This document shows positions 49,799 through 59,460 of a stretch of 64,000 nucleotides of DNA, piece by piece. The stretch's first letter is position 1. Each line of letters begins with the position of its first letter. The stretch is taken from positions 95,667-159,666 of the forward strand of contig NZ_JBIUAG010000025.1 of assembly GCF_044547355.1 (NCBI RefSeq), read 5' to 3'. The notes below the pieces were generated by a model. It saw nothing but the letters and a program-made list of their open reading frames with translations. It made no database searches and was not told the DNA's origin. The position numbers were made by a program, and so were the translations under genes. The DNA comes from Kutzneria sp044547355 (GTDB taxonomy: Bacteria; Actinomycetota; Actinomycetes; Mycobacteriales; Pseudonocardiaceae).

Positions 49799-50992
49799 TC
49801 AGGCGGGTTGGAGTTCGGGCTTGGCGGGCTTGGGCCTGCGGAGGCGGTCGCGGCCGATGAGGACCTTGGCCAGCGGGGTGCGGATGACGATCTCCACGAA
49901 GACCAGGGAGGTGACCACGGCGAAGGCGTAGGCCGAGACGGTCAGGGGCAGGCCCTGGGGGATGTGGTTGGGGAACCACTGGCCGAACTCGTTGAGGAAC
50001 ACCCACAGCATGGCCGGGTGGACCAGGAACACGCCGAAGGAGCGCTGGGAGGCGGCGGCGACCAGGCGCTGGGCCCGGGAGCCGGGCTCCTGGCGGGCGG
50101 CCCAGCGGGAGCCGACGAGGTAGAGGGCCAGCACGACGAAGCCGTACCAGGGCAGCATCTCCGGCTGGAGCACGCCGGTGGCGTCGCCGGGGGTGTGCCC
50201 GTACGCGAGGTTGACTCCGTACCAGGTCAGGGCGAGCGTGGCCGAGCCGGCCAGGCCCCACCAGATGAGCCGGCTGTGCGCGGTGATCCAGGCCTGGAAC
50301 GCCTCGTAGTGGAAGGCGGCGATGCAGCCGGCCAGCAGGAAGAACTGGTAGGTGATGACCAGGGTGCCGTCGTTGGACCACAGCTGCCCGAGCAGCGAGT
50401 CGGGGTCGGACGGGGCCGGCAGGTAGGTCTCGGCCAGCGACAGTCCGACCTGGAGCACGAGCGAGCCGACGAGGATCTTCTTGTGGTGCCGGACGGTCCG
50501 CTTCAGCACGGCCAGCACGAACGGGAACAGGATGTAGAACTGCAGCGACACCAGCAGGAAGTACAGGTGGTACCAGCCCAGTCCCTTGTAGATGGTGCCC
50601 CACAGGTTGTCGATGAACTCGCCCATCGGCAGCGGCTGCATGCCGACCTGTTGCAGCACACCGAAGTAGAAGGCGGTCCAGATCAGGTACGGGATGCCGA
50701 CCAGCGACATCCGCCGCCGCCAGAAGTTGCCGGGGGCCAGCGGGCGCCGGCGGTAGGTGTAGACCAGCACGAACCCGGTGAGGAAGAAGAACACGGACCG
50801 GGTGAAGTGCAGCAGGGTCAGCGCCCCGTAGGCGGTGACGCTGGCGCCGTCGTTGGTGTACGTGATGACGTGCACGGCGATCACGCTGGCGAAGGTCAGC
50901 ACTCGGACCAGGTCGACCTGGTTGAGGTGTCCCTTGCCCGCCTTCGCCGTGGCCTTGGCCGCCGGCGCGGCGGGGAGCAGTTGAACGCTCAT
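49799..50992 (-). CDS. Integral membrane acyltransferase (acyltransferase 3 family)
   Basis: A 397-residue protein with about ten membrane helices. The N-terminal L-N-Q-V-D-L-V-R-V-L-T-F-A-S-V-I-A-V-H contains the conserved histidine, followed by F-F-F-L-T-G-F-V-L and R-R-R-M-x-x-x-x-I-P-Y, typical of OafA/NodX-like O-acyltransferases that modify sugars or cell-surface polymers. ATG at 50992 has GGAGG 9 nt upstream. Acceptor unknown. Confidence 0.9.
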   Translation of the reverse strand: MSVQLLPAAPAAKATAKAGKGHLNQVDLVRVLTFASVIAVHVITYTNDGASVTAYGALTLLHFTRSVFFFLTGFVLVYTYRRRPLAPGNFWRRRMSLVGIPYLIWTAFYFGVLQQVGMQPLPMGEFIDNLWGTIYKGLGWYHLYFLLVSLQFYILFPFVLAVLKRTVRHHKKILVGSLVLQVGLSLAETYLPAPSDPDSLLGQLWSNDGTLVITYQFFLLAGCIAAFHYEAFQAWITAHSRLIWWGLAGSATLALTWYGVNLAYGHTPGDATGVLQPEMLPWYGFVVLALYLVGSRWAARQEPGSRAQRLVAAASQRSFGVFLVHPAMLWVFLNEFGQWFPNHIPQGLPLTVSAYAFAVVTSLVFVEIVIRTPLAKVLIGRDRLRRPKPAKPELQPA

Positions 50993-51772
50993 CGGGCGTG
51001 TCCTCCCTCGTCCCACTCGTGATCGGTGACTAGCTAACAACCTCGACCTGAGAGTGGCTTAAGGATGGGCGGCCCACTGCCTGTCGAATTCCTGATGATG
51101 ATTCGACCCGAGCTCCCATGTTGCGCCAACGTCCCTTCCGACCAGGGGATTCACCGTCGCCCCCTGGGCCGGGCGGGACAGGTGACCTTCAGCATCTCGA
51201 CAGCTGACGCCCAGGTTTCCCGATCGGGACCACGCCGCGCGCCACGCGTTGGTTCACCGTAGCGAACGGGATCACTGACACGTCCGGGTGACCAGGGCGG
51301 ACGCGCAGGCGTGGCGGGCGAGACCCTGGCCTCAGGGCTGGACACGGTCATCACGGATGACCGGATACCCGAACAGCACCGGTTTTAACACCGTTCCGGC
51401 GCTGGTCCTGGTCACGGAACCGTCGGCGCGCACACCGCCCGCCACGCCGATTCCCGGGTCACCGTCGGTGAATTGTCCAGATCGGCCGCTGTGGCGGAGG
51501 TCTCGATGACGCCGCGCCCAGGAGTCCGGTGTGGACAGCGGGAACGAAGCCGTGGCCGCCGAACCACGTTCCGCGCCGAGCACGCCAACCCTTTCGAGTA
51601 TCGATCCCGTTACTGACAGTCGATGTGCGGTGCGTCCATCCGAGGGAGCAATGCCCAGTCTGTCCGACTAGGACAAACAATGCGTGACGAGCGAACCAAC
51701 AGTGTCCGACCACCGTGACAGGCCCCCTAGGATTCCCCACGATAGGAATTGCCGATCACCAGGAGCGACCCT
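50993..51772. other. 780-bp stretch without a recognisable gene
   Basis: Intergenic between divergent acyltransferase and efeO genes. No tRNA, rRNA, transposase or convincing long gene was seen. Short frames exist; the one at 51332-51583 (minus) has a C-terminal half (F-T-D-G-D-P-G-I-G-V-A-G-G-V) that looks protein-like, possibly the end of a decayed secreted protein. It includes a TTA codon. TGTCC-GACTA-GGACA at 51661-51675 is a small inverted repeat. Confidence 0.5.
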
Positions 51773-52894
51773 GTGCGCACTCCCCGTCCCCTGCCGGCGG
51801 CGATAGCGGTGGTGGCTGTCGCGGCGGTGGCAGCGGTGGCGGTGTGGCGGCCCTGGGAGGGGTCCGCCGACGCGGCGGGCGGCCCGCCCCAGATCACCGT
51901 CTCGCGCAGCCAGTGCGGCCAGGGCTGGACCGACGCCAAGGCCGGCCGGCAGACCTTCACCCTGCGCAACACCGGGGACGCGGCGGCCGAGGTGGATCTG
52001 GTCGAGGTCGGCACCGACAAGGTGTACGGCGAGGTCGAGGGCCTGGGCCCGAACACCAGCGCGCCGATGGACGTGCAGCTGGGCGCGGGCCGGTACGCGT
52101 TCCGCTGCCTGATCGAGGACACCGACCCCATCACCGGTCCGAGTGTCACCCTGACGGGCGAGGCCAAGAGCGGCCCGGCCGCGGTGGCCGTCACCAAGAA
52201 CGACATGCTGCCGCTGGTGAAGCAGTACGAGGCCGCGGTCGCGAGCGGCGTCGCCGACCTGGCGGCCAGGACCGACAAGCTCAAGGCCGACGTCGACGGC
52301 GGCGACCTCGACGCCGCCCGGGCCGACTGGCTGCCCGCGCACCTGGCCTACAACTCCCTGGGTGCGGCCTACGACGCCTTCGGCGACTTCGCCGACAAGA
52401 TCGACGGCGCCGACGGCTTCCACCCGTTGGAGAAAGGCCTGTGGCACAACGCCTCCGCCGGCGACCTCAAGCCGATCGCCGACGGACTGGCCGACGCCGT
52501 GCACGGCCTGCAAGCCGACCTGCCCGACGAACAGGTGGATCCGAACGATCTCGGACTGCGGGCCCACGAGATCATGGAGAACGCCCTCCAGTTCGAGCTG
52601 ACCGGCGAGAACGACCAGGGCAGCGGCACCACCCTGAACACCGCGCTGGCCAACCTGGACGGCACGGCCAGGGTGCTGGCCATCCTCGACCCAGTGCTCA
52701 AGCCCCGCTACCCCGACCTGCCCCAGGTGCGGAAGTGGGAGGACCGGGTCCGCGCGCTGCTCACCGCACACCAGAACACCCTGGTGACCCAGCTGGACCA
52801 GAGCACCCGGGAACAGCTCAACGGCGCGGTCGGCGAACTCCTGGAGAAGCTCGCCCCGGTCGCCGCCATCTGCGAAGTTCGGAGAAGCTCATGA
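51773..52894 (+). CDS. efeO: Iron uptake protein EfeO (cupredoxin plus M75 domain)
   Basis: Extracytoplasmic iron-binding component of the EfeUOB ferrous/ferric uptake system. The 373-residue protein has an N-terminal membrane anchor or signal (about 6-25), a cupredoxin-like domain (about 38-135, with cysteines in Q-C-G-Q-G-W and F-R-C-L) and an imelysin/M75 domain with G-F-H-P-L-E-K-G-L-W and the metal motif H-E-I-M-E. GTG at 51773 has GGAG 8 nt upstream. The stop overlaps efeB (ATGA). No permease gene efeU is present nearby. Confidence 0.92.
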   Translation: MRTPRPLPAAIAVVAVAAVAAVAVWRPWEGSADAAGGPPQITVSRSQCGQGWTDAKAGRQTFTLRNTGDAAAEVDLVEVGTDKVYGEVEGLGPNTSAPMDVQLGAGRYAFRCLIEDTDPITGPSVTLTGEAKSGPAAVAVTKNDMLPLVKQYEAAVASGVADLAARTDKLKADVDGGDLDAARADWLPAHLAYNSLGAAYDAFGDFADKIDGADGFHPLEKGLWHNASAGDLKPIADGLADAVHGLQADLPDEQVDPNDLGLRAHEIMENALQFELTGENDQGSGTTLNTALANLDGTARVLAILDPVLKPRYPDLPQVRKWEDRVRALLTAHQNTLVTQLDQSTREQLNGAVGELLEKLAPVAAICEVRRSS

Positions 52895-54084
52895 CCGGCG
52901 TCGGGCGCCGTTCCTTCCTGCGCGGCGCGATCGTCGGGGCCGGCGCGGCGGCGGTGACCGGGCTGTCGGTGAGCGCCGACGCCGCCACCACCAATTCCAT
53001 TGCCTTCCATGGGACACACCAGGCCGGCATCGTCACCGAGCCGCAGAAGCAGGCGGTGTTCGCGTCGTTCGACGTGATCGCGGCGGACAAGGGCGAGCTG
53101 GCCGAGCTGTTCCAGACGCTGACCGACCGGGCCCGGCTGCTGACCGCCGGCGGGGCGCTGCCGCCGCTGGGGATCACGGCCCCGCCGGCCGATTCCGGGG
53201 TGCTGGGCCCGGACATGCCCGGCGACGACCTGACGGTGACGGTCGGCGTGGGGGCGTCGCTGTTCGACGACCGGTACGGCCTCAAGGACCGCAAGCCGGC
53301 CAAGCTGACGGCGATGAAGGCATTCCCCAACGACAGCCTGGACGACAGCCAGTGCCACGGGGACCTCAGCCTCCAGCTGTGCGCGAGCGAAACCGACACC
53401 GTGCTGCACGCGCTGCGGGACATCGCCCGGCACACGCGCGGCGCGATGCAGCTGCGCTGGCGGGTGGACGGCTTCCAGAGCCCGCCGCGGCCGTCCGGCA
53501 CGCAGCGCAACCTGATGGGCTTCAAGGACGGCATCGTCAAGCCGGCGCCCGCCGACTACGACAAGCTCGTCTGGGTCGGCAAAGGCAACAGTGAGCCGGC
53601 GTGGACCGAGGGCGGCAGCTACCAGGTGCTGCGCCAGATCCGGATGCTGGTGGAGTTCTGGGACCGGGTCTCGGTCAGCGAGCAGGAGAACATGTTCGGC
53701 CGCCGCCGGGACTCCGGCGCCCCGCTGGACGGCAACACCGAGACCGACGTGCCGAACTACTCGCTCGACCCGACCGGCGGCGCGATCCCGTTGACCAGCC
53801 ACATCCGCGTGGCCAACCCCCGCACCCCCGCCACCGCGGACAGCCAGTTCCTGCGCCGCGGCTACAACTACGACAGGGGCACCGACTCCGTCGGAAACCT
53901 GGACATGGGGCTGCTGTTCTGCGGCTACCAGCAGGACATCGCCCGGCAGTTCGAGGCCGTGCAGACCCGGCTGGCCGACGAGCCCCTCGTCGACTACATC
54001 CGGCCGGTCGGCGGCGGTTATTTCTTCGCGCTTCCCGGTGTTCGGGACAGCAGCGACCACCTCGGGCGGTCGTTGCTCGCATGA
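52891..54084 (+). CDS. efeB: Deferrochelatase/DyP-type peroxidase EfeB
   Basis: Haem-containing DyP peroxidase exported by Tat; in EfeUOB it oxidises iron or releases it from haem. The 397-residue protein has a twin-arginine signal (G-R-R-S-F-L-R-G), the DyP motif G-x-x-D-G in M-G-F-K-D-G and the haem-ligand region T-S-H-I-R-V-A-N-P. It overlaps efeO by 4 bp, so the two are coupled. Confidence 0.95.
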   Translation: MTGVGRRSFLRGAIVGAGAAAVTGLSVSADAATTNSIAFHGTHQAGIVTEPQKQAVFASFDVIAADKGELAELFQTLTDRARLLTAGGALPPLGITAPPADSGVLGPDMPGDDLTVTVGVGASLFDDRYGLKDRKPAKLTAMKAFPNDSLDDSQCHGDLSLQLCASETDTVLHALRDIARHTRGAMQLRWRVDGFQSPPRPSGTQRNLMGFKDGIVKPAPADYDKLVWVGKGNSEPAWTEGGSYQVLRQIRMLVEFWDRVSVSEQENMFGRRRDSGAPLDGNTETDVPNYSLDPTGGAIPLTSHIRVANPRTPATADSQFLRRGYNYDRGTDSVGNLDMGLLFCGYQQDIARQFEAVQTRLADEPLVDYIRPVGGGYFFALPGVRDSSDHLGRSLLA

Positions 54085-54104
54085 GTCACTCAGGAGGAGA
54101 AGGC

Positions 54105-55709
54105 ATGCGTAGACGCCGTGTCCTGGCCACGGCCGCCGTGGCCGCGACGGGGCTGTTGCTTGCCGCGTGTAGCGGCGGCGACGCCAACCAGGTGGCCAAC
54201 GCCGCCGAGTCGTACCAGCTGGTCCACCCGACCACGCCGATCCAGCACGTGGTGGTGATCTTCGGCGAGAACATCTCGTTCGACCACTACTTCGGCACGT
54301 ACCCGAACGCCACCAACGCGGACGGCACCCCGTTCAAGGCGGCCCCGGGCACGCCCAAGGTCAACGGGTTGTCCCAGCAGCTGCTGACCGACAACCCGAA
54401 CGCCTACAACCCGAAGCGGCTCTCGCCGTCGCAGGCCCTGACCTGCGACCAGAACCACAGCTACGGGCCGGAGCAGAAGGCCGTCAACGGCGGCAAGATG
54501 GACAAGTTCGTCGAGAACACCGAGACGGACAAGTGCACCGGCCAGCCGGTCCTGTTCGGCGAGCCCGGCCTGGTGATGGACTACTACGACGGCAACACCG
54601 TCACCGGCTTGTGGAACTACGCCCAGCACTACGCGCTGAGCGACAACTCCTTCGACTCGGTGTACGGCCCGTCCACCCCGGGCGCGATCAACCTGATCTC
54701 CGGGCAGACCCACGGCGTGCAGGCGATCGACCCGAAGACCGGCAAGCCCACCACTGACTCCTACGCGGTGCAGTCCCCGGACAAGAACGGGATCGGCACC
54801 ATGACCAACGACCCCGACCCCTACTACGACGACTGCTCCAACACCAACGGCACGGCGTCGAACAACCTGGCCGTGATGCACGGGCAGAACATCGGCGACC
54901 TGCTCAACCAGAAGCACGTCACGTGGGGCTGGTTCCAGGGCGGCTTCGCCCCGACCAGCACCGCCAACGGCAAGGCCGTCTGCGGCGCCAAGCACGCCAA
55001 CGTCGGCGGCAACAGCGCGCTGGACTACAGCCCGCACCACGAGCCGTTCCAGTACTACCAGTCCACGGCCAACCCGAAGCACCTGCCGCCGAGCTCGGTC
55101 GGCGCCATCGGTCGCACCGACCAGGCCAACCACCAGTACGACCTGACCGACTTCGACAAGGCGGTCGCGGCCGACAACCTGCCGGCGGTGAGCTTCCTGA
55201 AGGCCGGCGAGTACCAGGACGGCCACGCCGGCTACTCCGACCCGCTGGACGAGCAGGCCTTCGTGGTCAACGAGATCAACCAGTTGCAGAAGTCCAAGGA
55301 GTGGTCCTCGACCGCGGTCGTGCTGGCCTATGACGACTCCGACGGCTGGTACGACCACGTCAAGCCGCCGACGGTGAACGGCTCCAAGGACGCGGCGCTG
55401 GACCAGGCGGCGCTGTGCGGCCACACCCCGGTGTCCGGCGGCTACGCCGACCGCTGCGGCTACGGCCCGCGCCTGCCGCTGCTGGTGGTCTCGCCGTACG
55501 CGAAGACCAACCACGTCGACCACACGCTGACCGACCAGACCTCGATCCTGAAGTTCATCGAGGAGAACTGGCGGACCGGCCAGATCGGCGACCACTCGTT
55601 CGACCAGCGGGCGGGCAGCCTGACCGGCCTGTTCGACTTCTGGCAGCGCCCGAGCGCCAAGAAGCTGATCCTGGACCCGAAGACCGGGGCCGTGGTCAGC
55701 GACCACTGA
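54105..55709 (+). CDS. Phospholipase C/acid phosphatase-family lipoprotein
   Basis: A 534-residue lipoprotein (lipobox L-A-A-C, Cys22) of the phosphoesterase superfamily that includes bacterial phospholipase C and acid phosphatases. The metal-site segment F-G-E-N-I-S-F-D-H-Y-F-G-T-Y resembles the PLC E-N-R-S-F-D-H motif; D-D-S-D-G-W-Y-D-H-V and R-L-P-L-L-V-V-S-P-Y complete the fold. ATG at 54105 has GGAGGAGAAGG upstream. It is 20 bp from efeB and probably in the same operon. Substrate unknown; a phosphodi- or monoester outside the cell is likely. Confidence 0.9.
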   Translation: MRRRRVLATAAVAATGLLLAACSGGDANQVANAAESYQLVHPTTPIQHVVVIFGENISFDHYFGTYPNATNADGTPFKAAPGTPKVNGLSQQLLTDNPNAYNPKRLSPSQALTCDQNHSYGPEQKAVNGGKMDKFVENTETDKCTGQPVLFGEPGLVMDYYDGNTVTGLWNYAQHYALSDNSFDSVYGPSTPGAINLISGQTHGVQAIDPKTGKPTTDSYAVQSPDKNGIGTMTNDPDPYYDDCSNTNGTASNNLAVMHGQNIGDLLNQKHVTWGWFQGGFAPTSTANGKAVCGAKHANVGGNSALDYSPHHEPFQYYQSTANPKHLPPSSVGAIGRTDQANHQYDLTDFDKAVAADNLPAVSFLKAGEYQDGHAGYSDPLDEQAFVVNEINQLQKSKEWSSTAVVLAYDDSDGWYDHVKPPTVNGSKDAALDQAALCGHTPVSGGYADRCGYGPRLPLLVVSPYAKTNHVDHTLTDQTSILKFIEENWRTGQIGDHSFDQRAGSLTGLFDFWQRPSAKKLILDPKTGAVVSDH

Positions 55710-55726
55710 GTCACCGCCCTGCCGCG

Positions 55727-55758
55727 ACGCCCCGCTCCCCGCTACCGGAGCGGGGCGT
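55727..55758 (+). terminator. Terminator of the efeOB-phosphoesterase operon
   Basis: ACGCCCCGCTCC and GGAGCGGGGCGT, a perfect 12-bp stem with an 8-nt loop, 17 bases past the stop codon and followed by TGTCGTGT. Confidence 0.8.
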
Positions 55759-55886
55759 TGTCGTGTCCCGGATTGTCCGATTGCCTGTCGCTACGGGTCG
55801 GTAGCGCATCCCTTACCGACACTTACGCTTTGCAACGGACCAATCACGGACGAGGATAGCGGCACGGGGCGAGGGCGAGCGGAACG

Positions 55887-58730
55887 GTGGCTATGGACGG
55901 CGGGGGTAGCACGGGAACGGCCGTCCAGGTGCTGGGCCGGATCCAGGTGCTCGTCAACGGCGCGGAAGTGGAACTGGGGCCATCAGGGCCGCGCTCGGTG
56001 TTCGCGGTGTTGGCCTTGCGCGCCAACACAACCGTCACGCTCGATGAGCTGATCGCCGCGCTGTGGGGCGACACGCCGCCGCGGACCGCCGAGGGCGGCA
56101 TCTACTCGCACGTCTCGACGCTGCGCAAGGCGCTGGAGCCGGGCCGTGGCCGCAAGGACGAGCCGCGCGTGCTGACCAGCAGCCGGGCCGGCTACTCCTT
56201 GGTGTTGCCGCCGGAGGCCGTGGACGCCTTCCGGTTCGAGACCGAGGCGTCCGAGGCTCGCCGCCGCTGGGCGGCCAACGACTTCGACGCTGCGCTGATC
56301 CATTGCGACCGCGCGCTGCGGGAGTGGGGCGGGCCGCCGCTGGGCGGGGCGGCCGGGCCGTTCGCCGAGGCCGAGCGGGCCCGTCTGGAGCTGCTGGAGC
56401 TGGACCTGCTGGAGCTGCGGTGCGCGGCGCTGCTGGAGACCGGGGCGGCCGGGGCCGCGGCCGCCGCGCTGACCACGCTCACCGCCGAGCACCCGTTGCG
56501 GGAACGGCTGCACGAGCTGCTGATGCTCGCGCTCGGCCGCAGCGGCCGGCAGGCCGAGGCAATCGGCGTGTACCAACGGCTTCGGGCTCGTCTGATCGAT
56601 GAGCTGGGCGTGGAGCCCGGCCCGGCGACACGCCGGGTGCACGAGCAGCTGCTGGCCGGCGACGACACCACGCCGATCGAGCCCGGGCCTCGCGTCGTGC
56701 CGGCCCAGTTGCCGCACGGCGTCTCGGAGTTCACCGGCCGTGAAGCCGAGTTGCGGCGGCTGGGCGAGCTCTGCGCGGAGGCCGCCGGCGCGACGCACGG
56801 CGGGTCGGTGGTGATCTCGGCCATCGACGGCGGGGCCGGCGTCGGCAAGACCGCGCTGGCCGTGCACCTCGCGTACCGGGTGGTCAAGCAGTTCCCCGAC
56901 GGCCAGCTGTTCCTCGATCTGCGCGGCTTCGACCCGCACCTGGCGCCGGTCACGCCGGAAGACGCGTTGGGGCATCTGTTGCGCGGCCTCGGCGCGAAGT
57001 CCGACGGCCAGTACACCGGGATCGCGGCCCAGTCGGCGCTGTACCGGTCGCTGCTGGCCGGGCGACGGGTGTTGGTGGTGCTGGACAACGCCGTCAGCGC
57101 CGAGCAGGTCCGCCCGCTGCTGCCGGCCTCGCCCGGCTGCCTGGCCCTGGTGACCAGCCGCAACCGGCTGGCCGGGCTGGTGGCCCTTGACGGCGCCAGC
57201 CGGCTCAGCCTCGACGTGCTCCAGCCGTCGGAGTCGTTGGCGCTGCTGAGCCGGATCCTGGCGACGGCGCGGGTGGAGGCCGACCTCGCCGACGTGCGGG
57301 CGCTGGCCGAGCTGTGCGGTCATCTGCCGCTGGCGCTGCGGATCGCGGCCGAACGTGTGCTCAGCCTCGACCACCACGACGTCGCGCATCTGGTCGAGGA
57401 GTTGCGCACGGAACGGGACCGGCTGGACGCACTGTCCACATTGGACGACGAGTCCTCGGTGATCAGGACCGTGTTCTCCTGGTCGTACCAGTCGCTGAAA
57501 CCCGTTGAGGCGCAGGCGTTCCGGCGGCTCGGCCTGCACCCGTCGGTCGAGTTCGACGTGGCCGAGGCAGCCGCCCTGCTCGACGCGTCCGCGCCGGAGA
57601 CCCGGCGGCTGCTGGCCGGGCTGGCCCAGTCGCACCTGCTGGAGCCGGTCGCCCGCGACCGCTATCGGTTCCACGACCTGCTGCGGATCTACGCCGCCGA
57701 GTGCGCGGAGCGCGACGAGTCCCCGGTGGCGGTCAAGCAGGCTGTGCGGCGGCTGCTGCGCTGGTGCCTGGCCTCGGCGGTGGCCGCCCGTGAGCTGCTG
57801 ACCCCGGAGCTCGGTCCGATCGAGACGGAGCCGCCGAACCACCCGCCGTTCGCCCCGACCGGCTACGAGGACGCGCTGGCCTGGACCAACCGTGAGCTGC
57901 CGACCCTGATCGACGCGCTGCGGCTGGCCGTGGACCACGGCCTCGACGCGTACGCCGCCAAGATCGCCACCGCCCTCGGCGGCCTGTGCCACTGCACCAG
58001 CCGCTGGCCGGAATGGCTGCGGGTCACCGAGATCGGGCTGGCGGCGGCGTGGCGGGCCGGCGACCGGCTGTGCGAAGCCCGCCTCTACAACGACTCCGGG
58101 GTCGTGCACCACTTCCTCGGCCACGGCGACCAGGCCGTCTCCTACCACCGCAAGGCCGTCGACCTGCTGACCGAGCTGGCCGAGTCGGGCGAGGGCAACC
58201 AGGAGGCCATCGCCGCCAACCTGGCCGTCGCGTACCTGATGATGGGCATGCGGCTGGACGCGATGCCGCTGCTGATGGACGCCCTCGCGATCGCCCACCG
58301 GCAGGAGAACCTGTTCGTCGAGTCCGCCGTCTCGGAGGCGCTCAGCGCCGTGCTGTCCAGGCGGGGCCGGCACGACGAGGCGATCGAGCACGGGCTGCGC
58401 TGCGTGGAACTGGCCCGGCAGACCGGATCCGAGCACATGCTGGCCTACGGCATGGCCCAGGTCGGCGGTTCCTGCCTGCGCGCCGGCCGGGTCGAGGAGG
58501 CGGTCCGGCACTTCGACGACGCCCTCCAGCTGTGGCGCAGCCTGGGCGACCGCTGGGGCGAGGTGCACAGCATGCACGCCCTGGCCCGGGCGCTGCGCAA
58601 GGCCGGCGACCTGGACCGAGCCCGCGAGCTGCTCACCGAGGCGCTGGACATCGTGCGCGGGAGCGAGCGCCCCGGCGTCTACGACCGCGAGGTCGCCGAG
58701 ATCCGAGCCCTGCTGGCCGTGATGTCTTGA
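55887..58730 (+). CDS. AfsR/SARP family regulator (OmpR-like HTH, BTAD, NB-ARC, TPR)
   Basis: A 947-residue transcriptional regulator. Residues about 10-95 form the OmpR/PhoB-like DNA-binding domain (R-S-V-F-A-V-L-A-L-R-A-N), 100-245 the bacterial transcriptional activation domain (E-L-G-V-E-P-G-P-A), 275-540 an NB-ARC ATPase with Walker A G-G-A-G-V-G-K-T near 314 and V-L-V-V-L-D-N Walker B, and the C-terminal third TPR repeats. Such proteins activate secondary metabolism or differentiation; no biosynthetic cluster is visible beside it. GTG at 55887 or ATG two codons later may be the start. Confidence 0.93.
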   Translation: MAMDGGGSTGTAVQVLGRIQVLVNGAEVELGPSGPRSVFAVLALRANTTVTLDELIAALWGDTPPRTAEGGIYSHVSTLRKALEPGRGRKDEPRVLTSSRAGYSLVLPPEAVDAFRFETEASEARRRWAANDFDAALIHCDRALREWGGPPLGGAAGPFAEAERARLELLELDLLELRCAALLETGAAGAAAAALTTLTAEHPLRERLHELLMLALGRSGRQAEAIGVYQRLRARLIDELGVEPGPATRRVHEQLLAGDDTTPIEPGPRVVPAQLPHGVSEFTGREAELRRLGELCAEAAGATHGGSVVISAIDGGAGVGKTALAVHLAYRVVKQFPDGQLFLDLRGFDPHLAPVTPEDALGHLLRGLGAKSDGQYTGIAAQSALYRSLLAGRRVLVVLDNAVSAEQVRPLLPASPGCLALVTSRNRLAGLVALDGASRLSLDVLQPSESLALLSRILATARVEADLADVRALAELCGHLPLALRIAAERVLSLDHHDVAHLVEELRTERDRLDALSTLDDESSVIRTVFSWSYQSLKPVEAQAFRRLGLHPSVEFDVAEAAALLDASAPETRRLLAGLAQSHLLEPVARDRYRFHDLLRIYAAECAERDESPVAVKQAVRRLLRWCLASAVAARELLTPELGPIETEPPNHPPFAPTGYEDALAWTNRELPTLIDALRLAVDHGLDAYAAKIATALGGLCHCTSRWPEWLRVTEIGLAAAWRAGDRLCEARLYNDSGVVHHFLGHGDQAVSYHRKAVDLLTELAESGEGNQEAIAANLAVAYLMMGMRLDAMPLLMDALAIAHRQENLFVESAVSEALSAVLSRRGRHDEAIEHGLRCVELARQTGSEHMLAYGMAQVGGSCLRAGRVEEAVRHFDDALQLWRSLGDRWGEVHSMHALARALRKAGDLDRARELLTEALDIVRGSERPGVYDREVAEIRALLAVMS

Positions 58731-58776
58731 GACACGACTGAGGTTTTGTTGAGGCGGCCCGCCGAGGCTGGTCGCC

Positions 58777-59436
58777 ATGACCACCTGCACTCCCGCCGTC
58801 GACAAGGCGCTGATCGTGTTCGACGTGCTGCGCTCCGCCGAGGGCGCGGTGCGGCTGTCCGACCTGAGCCGACGCACCGGCCTGCCCAAGTCCAGCGTGC
58901 ACCGCCTGTTGAGCGCCCTGATGAAGTCCGGTCTGGTGACGCGGTTGGGCGCGGGTTACGCCGCCACGGACCTCGCGCCGGCCGCCGAGGACAGTGGCCG
59001 CGCCCTGCGGCGGCTGGCCCCGTTCGTCGCCGATGTCGTGATGCGGACCCGATCGACGGCCAGCCTGGCCGTGCTCGACGGCGACGACGTGGTGTTCTCC
59101 CACCGCGTGCACGGCCACTGGGACGTGCGCATGCCCAGCGACGACCAGGGACGCGCGCCGGCCCGCCAGACCGCGGCCGGGCGCGTGCTGCTGGCCCTGG
59201 ACCCGAGGTCGACGGACCGTGAGCTGGTGCGGATCCGCGATCGCGGCTTCGCCACCGTCGAACGGGACGGCGTCACCTGCGTCGCCGTGGCGGTGCCGCT
59301 GCGCGGGCAGCGAGTCGCGCTCACGGTTCGGGCCCGGACGGAACTCGTCGAGCTCGACCGCATGGTGTTCTGGCTGCGCACCGTCGCACAGGGCGCTGTG
59401 GAGAACGGAGCACATTTCATTGCCAGGAACGCATAG
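58777..59436 (+). CDS. IclR family transcriptional regulator
   Basis: A 219-residue regulator with an N-terminal winged helix (L-S-D-L-S-R-R-T-G-L-P-K-S-S-V-H-R-L-L) and a shortened IclR effector domain (A-S-L-A-V-L-D-G-D-D-V-V-F). The family average is about 250, so the ligand domain is somewhat trimmed. It lies 46 bp after the SARP gene and may be co-transcribed. Target unknown. Confidence 0.88.
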   Translation: MTTCTPAVDKALIVFDVLRSAEGAVRLSDLSRRTGLPKSSVHRLLSALMKSGLVTRLGAGYAATDLAPAAEDSGRALRRLAPFVADVVMRTRSTASLAVLDGDDVVFSHRVHGHWDVRMPSDDQGRAPARQTAAGRVLLALDPRSTDRELVRIRDRGFATVERDGVTCVAVAVPLRGQRVALTVRARTELVELDRMVFWLRTVAQGAVENGAHFIARNA

Positions 59437-59460
59437 CGAACGAACCCCGGGTTCGACCAC

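Noticed and set aside
51332..51583. Calling the minus-strand 83-codon frame a gene
   Set aside because: No ribosome-binding site, the N-terminal half is Arg/Ser-rich shadow-like sequence, and no family is recognised; kept as a possible relic only.
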